DNA of 64,000 bases from positions 170,400 to 234,399 of the forward strand of contig NZ_QRAO01000002.1 of the NCBI RefSeq assembly GCF_003353425.1, in the 5' to 3' direction. Both the position numbers and the translations under genes were made by a program. This document shows positions 61,574-64,000 of this stretch, in pieces. The DNA comes from Marinirhabdus gelatinilytica. GTDB lineage: Bacteria; Bacteroidota; Bacteroidia; Flavobacteriales; Flavobacteriaceae. The notes beneath the pieces are model-generated. The model saw nothing but the letters and a program-made list of their open reading frames with translations, had not been told where the DNA came from and made no database searches. Positions within the stretch are counted from its first letter, which is position 1. Every line of letters begins with the position of its first letter.

Positions 61574-62319
61574 CTTAAATTTTCTAATTCATCATTGATT
61601 AGCGCAGTGCATTCTAGTATGTTTTTCTCTAATTGCCTATAGTTTTTAAGCATATAGACTCTTAGGTCTTCATTCATTACAATGGCATTTTTGAATTCTA
61701 CATCATTTTTAAGTGTCTCAAAATTGATTGGTTTTCCTAACTGTTCGCCAGCTTTGGCATTATTATCTTTTTTTCTGACCTCAATTCTGCTTAAAACAGT
61801 TGGCATTACAATCTGATATTGCATAGCATGGTCATCTTGAATTTCAAAGTCAATTACATTTTGGTAATAGAAAGAATAGAGTTTTGTAATTGCTTTTCTT
61901 AAATTGTCATTAGTAACTATTTCTAACCCCTTAGATTTTAACGTTTCATAGGCACTATAGTTAACCACAGATCTTGTTGTATAAAGTAAGCTCCCATAAT
62001 AGACATCTAATGAATCTGAATATGTAACATTGTGATCAAGACTATTTAAAACAATTCGACTTGCATTAAGCCTTGTTTCATTAAAATCTATATTAAATTT
62101 TACATCTTCTAAATCTGCTTTTAAATTATTGGCAATTTCATTGAGATACTTTATTTGTACCTCCTTGGTTTGCATGTCGGTATTCCAGTTGTTAAACTGT
62201 AACGCAATCAGAATCCCAATGACCACAAGGATGATCTCGCCAATGGCGTAGAGTAGATACTTGCTGAACTTACTTTCAGCAACTAAGCGTTTTCGTATAT
62301 TTCTAAAGAGTTTAATCAT
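61570..62319 (-). CDS. DUF6090-family protein (array copy 3)
   Basis: A 249-residue copy when started at the ATG at 62319, which matches the conserved MIKLFRNIRKRL; a reading from 62448 would add 43 unrelated residues inside copy 2 and is rejected. The helix reads YLLYAIGEIILVVIGILIAL, then QFNNWN. It overlaps copy 2 by ATGATTAA. Confidence 0.82.
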   Translation of the reverse strand: MIKLFRNIRKRLVAESKFSKYLLYAIGEIILVVIGILIALQFNNWNTDMQTKEVQIKYLNEIANNLKADLEDVKFNIDFNETRLNASRIVLNSLDHNVTYSDSLDVYYGSLLYTTRSVVNYSAYETLKSKGLEIVTNDNLRKAITKLYSFYYQNVIDFEIQDDHAMQYQIVMPTVLSRIEVRKKDNNAKAGEQLGKPINFETLKNDVEFKNAIVMNEDLRVYMLKNYRQLEKNILECTALINDELENLR

Positions 62320-63106
62320 CCTGCAATTCTTTATCAATAAGTTTAATGATGGAAACGATATCTTTACGAAGGGCTTCACTCTGTATTTTTGCAAACATGG
62401 AACTGGAAATAACTGTCGATAATTGATCTGCGAGTTTAGGATTGGCAAGAAATGCCTTTACATCAAAAGGATGTTTCGATTGGCCAAAATCTTTGGTAGT
62501 GGTATTATTTTTGTCCAATAACAGTGTTTGTACCACATCAAGTTTGTTCCATTTTGCGGCATTTAAATCCCTAACGGGATAATTCTCATATAAAAAGGGC
62601 ATGTAAGTGTTTCGTAATATGAAAATCCATGCCACCTCTTCTTCAGTAACCTGTACAAGATCACTAGGCCATTTTGAAAGTTTACTTCTTAATTCTAAAT
62701 TTTGGATAAGGTATAATCTTCCCCCGCTTATAAGATCATTTGTAATTGGATCGAACGTTGGTGATACCGAGGAACGTGCTAAATATATAGCCACAGAATC
62801 GAGGTTGCTAAGATTGGGGTTGTCGTGGTATTTTAAGAGGGTTGTTCCTGAGTGGATCATTGCTGTACGCATCGATATTTTTTCATCCAGCTGTTCTAGA
62901 TTTGCTTTAAATTCTTCCTTAAGTTGCTTTAATGTATTTAATTCCTGGGTCTTTAGCTCGTTTTTTTCTTTCCAACTATTTAAAGAAAGGGCAATCAAAA
63001 TCCCAATAACCACAAGGATAATTTCTCCTATGGCGTAGAGTAGGTATTTGCTGATACGGTTTTCTCGAATGAGTCGTTGACGGATTTGGCGGAAGAATTT
63101 TATCAT
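62312..63106 (-). CDS. DUF6090-family protein (array copy 2)
   Basis: A 264-residue copy and the sister of copy 1: FDPITNDLISGGRLYLIQN matches FDPIKNDIIGSGNLRLIKN. The N-terminus is IRENRISKYLLYAIGE and the helix is followed by SLNSWKEKNE. It starts 12 bp after copy 1. Confidence 0.82.
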   Translation of the reverse strand: MIKFFRQIRQRLIRENRISKYLLYAIGEIILVVIGILIALSLNSWKEKNELKTQELNTLKQLKEEFKANLEQLDEKISMRTAMIHSGTTLLKYHDNPNLSNLDSVAIYLARSSVSPTFDPITNDLISGGRLYLIQNLELRSKLSKWPSDLVQVTEEEVAWIFILRNTYMPFLYENYPVRDLNAAKWNKLDVVQTLLLDKNNTTTKDFGQSKHPFDVKAFLANPKLADQLSTVISSSMFAKIQSEALRKDIVSIIKLIDKELQDD

Positions 63107-63118
63107 CTTTAATTTTTT

Positions 63119-63907
63119 CTATTCATCTATTTCTCGTTCTATTATTTTGAGAATATTTAATATTCTGTTTCGTAACGTTTCAGATTGAAGATTTGTAATT
63201 TGATGTGTAGTAATAACCGTACTAACTATACCTTCCAGCTCGACATCTTGAAGTACTTTTTGCAAATCTAAATCTTTCTTTGTGGGCTCTATTGTTAATG
63301 TTGAACTCGCTTCTTTGTCCAGTGCTTCAGTAGGTGTATATCCATCTTTCCATAAATTGTTGTGCATATTTCTTGAGATCCCCAATCGATTGTAACACGG
63401 AATAATAATTTCGGTTCTAAATTTTTGGAATTCCAGTTCCATTTCTTGCACTTGATATACTTCTGAAGACCAGTTTGATAAGAACCTGACCAAAGTATCG
63501 TTTTTTATGAGCCGAAGATTTCCTGATCCAATTATGTCATTTTTAATTGGGTCAAAGGTTGGATCTCTAAATATTTCACCCAAATGTGTATAAAACTTAG
63601 ACTCATTAACAGATTCTGGATTATCAATCTGATTGAGCAAAAAATGACAAGCCTGTAAACCTTCGTTTCTCATCAAAATTTTCTCATCTAATTGATGTAA
63701 ATTACTTTGGTACTCGCTTTGTAATTGTTTTAAGATTAAATTTTCTCTTGCTGAATCCTTCCTGGATTCATTCCAATTATTAATCTGTAATGCAATGAGA
63801 ATCCCAATCACCACAAGAATGATCTCACCTATGGCGTAGAGCAGGTATTTTGAAAACTTGCTCTCTGAAAGTAGGCGTTTACGGATATGGCGGAAGAATT
63901 TAATCAT
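63119..63907 (-). CDS. DUF6090-family protein (array copy 1)
   Basis: The first of seven tandem paralogues. All share an almost identical N-terminal block of about 48 residues, starting MIKFFRxIRxRL and containing one membrane helix (about residues 20-42), followed by a divergent helical body of about 200 residues with a common YxxLKxxGxxxxIxND-type motif. DUF6090 proteins are small membrane proteins of unknown function found in expanded sets in flavobacteria. This copy is 262 residues; its ATG overlaps the stop of the upstream gene by ATGA, so the array continues a transcript begun beyond the window. Confidence 0.82.
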   Translation of the reverse strand: MIKFFRHIRKRLLSESKFSKYLLYAIGEIILVVIGILIALQINNWNESRKDSARENLILKQLQSEYQSNLHQLDEKILMRNEGLQACHFLLNQIDNPESVNESKFYTHLGEIFRDPTFDPIKNDIIGSGNLRLIKNDTLVRFLSNWSSEVYQVQEMELEFQKFRTEIIIPCYNRLGISRNMHNNLWKDGYTPTEALDKEASSTLTIEPTKKDLDLQKVLQDVELEGIVSTVITTHQITNLQSETLRNRILNILKIIEREIDE

Positions 63908-63999
63908 TGGTTAATGTTTTTGCCTTTGCGCTCGCCCTCAATCCCTGAAGGGATGTCCACGCTCAATTGGGCATTAATAATACTTTTAATGGTTTCATA
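63904..63999 (-). CDS. C-terminal end of an upstream gene, partial
   Basis: On the minus strand a frame is open from the window edge and ends with TGA overlapping the ATG of the first DUF6090 gene. It encodes 31 residues including AQLSVDIPSGIEGERKGKN. The ATGA overlap is the same coupling seen between array members. The family cannot be named from so little. Confidence 0.6.
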   Translation of the reverse strand, partial: YETIKSIINAQLSVDIPSGIEGERKGKNINQ

Positions 64000-64000
64000 A

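Noticed and set aside
62320..62448. 43-residue N-terminal extension of DUF6090 copy 3
   Set aside because: It lies inside copy 2 and matches no other copy; the ATG at 62319 fits the conserved block.
1..64000. CRISPR array, tRNA, rRNA, prophage or insertion sequence
   Set aside because: I found no regularly spaced direct repeats, no tRNA- or rRNA-like sequence, and no transposase, integrase or phage structural gene.

Overview
The window comes from a member of the Bacteroidota, almost certainly a marine-type Flavobacteriaceae. The evidence is promoter elements of the Bacteroidota form TAnnTTTG, the gene order ftsK - lolA - lptF/G, DUF6090-type paralogues, GxxExxY, SatD/DUF3307 and Reg_prop hybrid-type sensors, and the absence of strong Shine-Dalgarno sequences. 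The genus cannot be fixed from the sequence alone. I saw no rRNA, tRNA, CRISPR array or insertion sequence.

Layout. (1) 1-5005 is an AT-rich accessory island: a lipoprotein, a small XRE regulator with a candidate operator, a 131-bp structured inverted-repeat element, a helical protein abutting an HNH nuclease, a HEPN-like protein overlapping an unknown gene, and another orphan. These look like defence or toxin genes. (2) 5225-9879 is the core cell-envelope block lptF/G, lolA, ftsK. (3) 9972-22424 is an envelope region: a lipoprotein, two paralogous secreted/membrane proteins, a VWA protein, dgkA, tpx, an OmpA-domain protein, a truncated beta-helix protein, a DUF4412-like protein, and a LuxR-type response regulator with its Reg_prop histidine kinase. 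Four promoters here carry one dyad, ACCC-N4-GGGT followed by AAT, at identical spacing to the -7 element. I read this as the regulon of that two-component system. (4) 22635-31201 is housekeeping: ahpC-type peroxiredoxin, NhaC antiporter, a methionine gamma-lyase-like enzyme with a divergent Lrp regulator, a CPBP protease, lpd, a PabB-like protein, and SatD with a palindromic operator array. (5) 31203-41832 holds DUF3307, tilS, a DsbD-type reductase, a CocE/NonD hydrolase and a glycolytic operon (pfkA, gapA, a BadF-type sugar kinase, pgi). (6) 41917-48927 holds small conserved proteins, a second NarL-type two-component pair, sdaA, a umuDC operon whose UmuD has lost both catalytic residues, and an MFS transporter.

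(7) 48998-58475, all on the minus strand, is the most unusual region. A 1400-residue cytosolic kinase with an NTF2-like N-terminus and five GAF-like modules overlaps a TPR histidine kinase with a matching kinase core. Then come a broken GxxExxY cassette, a lone receiver, a receiver fused to a class III nucleotide cyclase, a three-helix membrane protein of the DUF5706 (Pycsar effector) family and a TerB-like protein. This suggests a phosphorelay-controlled cyclic-nucleotide pathway ending in a membrane effector. The cyclase has adenylyl-type residues, so it is not a textbook pyrimidine-cyclase Pycsar operon. (8) 58562-63907 is a tandem array of seven DUF6090-type single-pass membrane proteins, translationally coupled and sharing a near-identical N-terminal block, preceded by the tail of another gene at the window edge.

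Intergenic stretches not listed (for example 5006-5224) showed nothing I could support.
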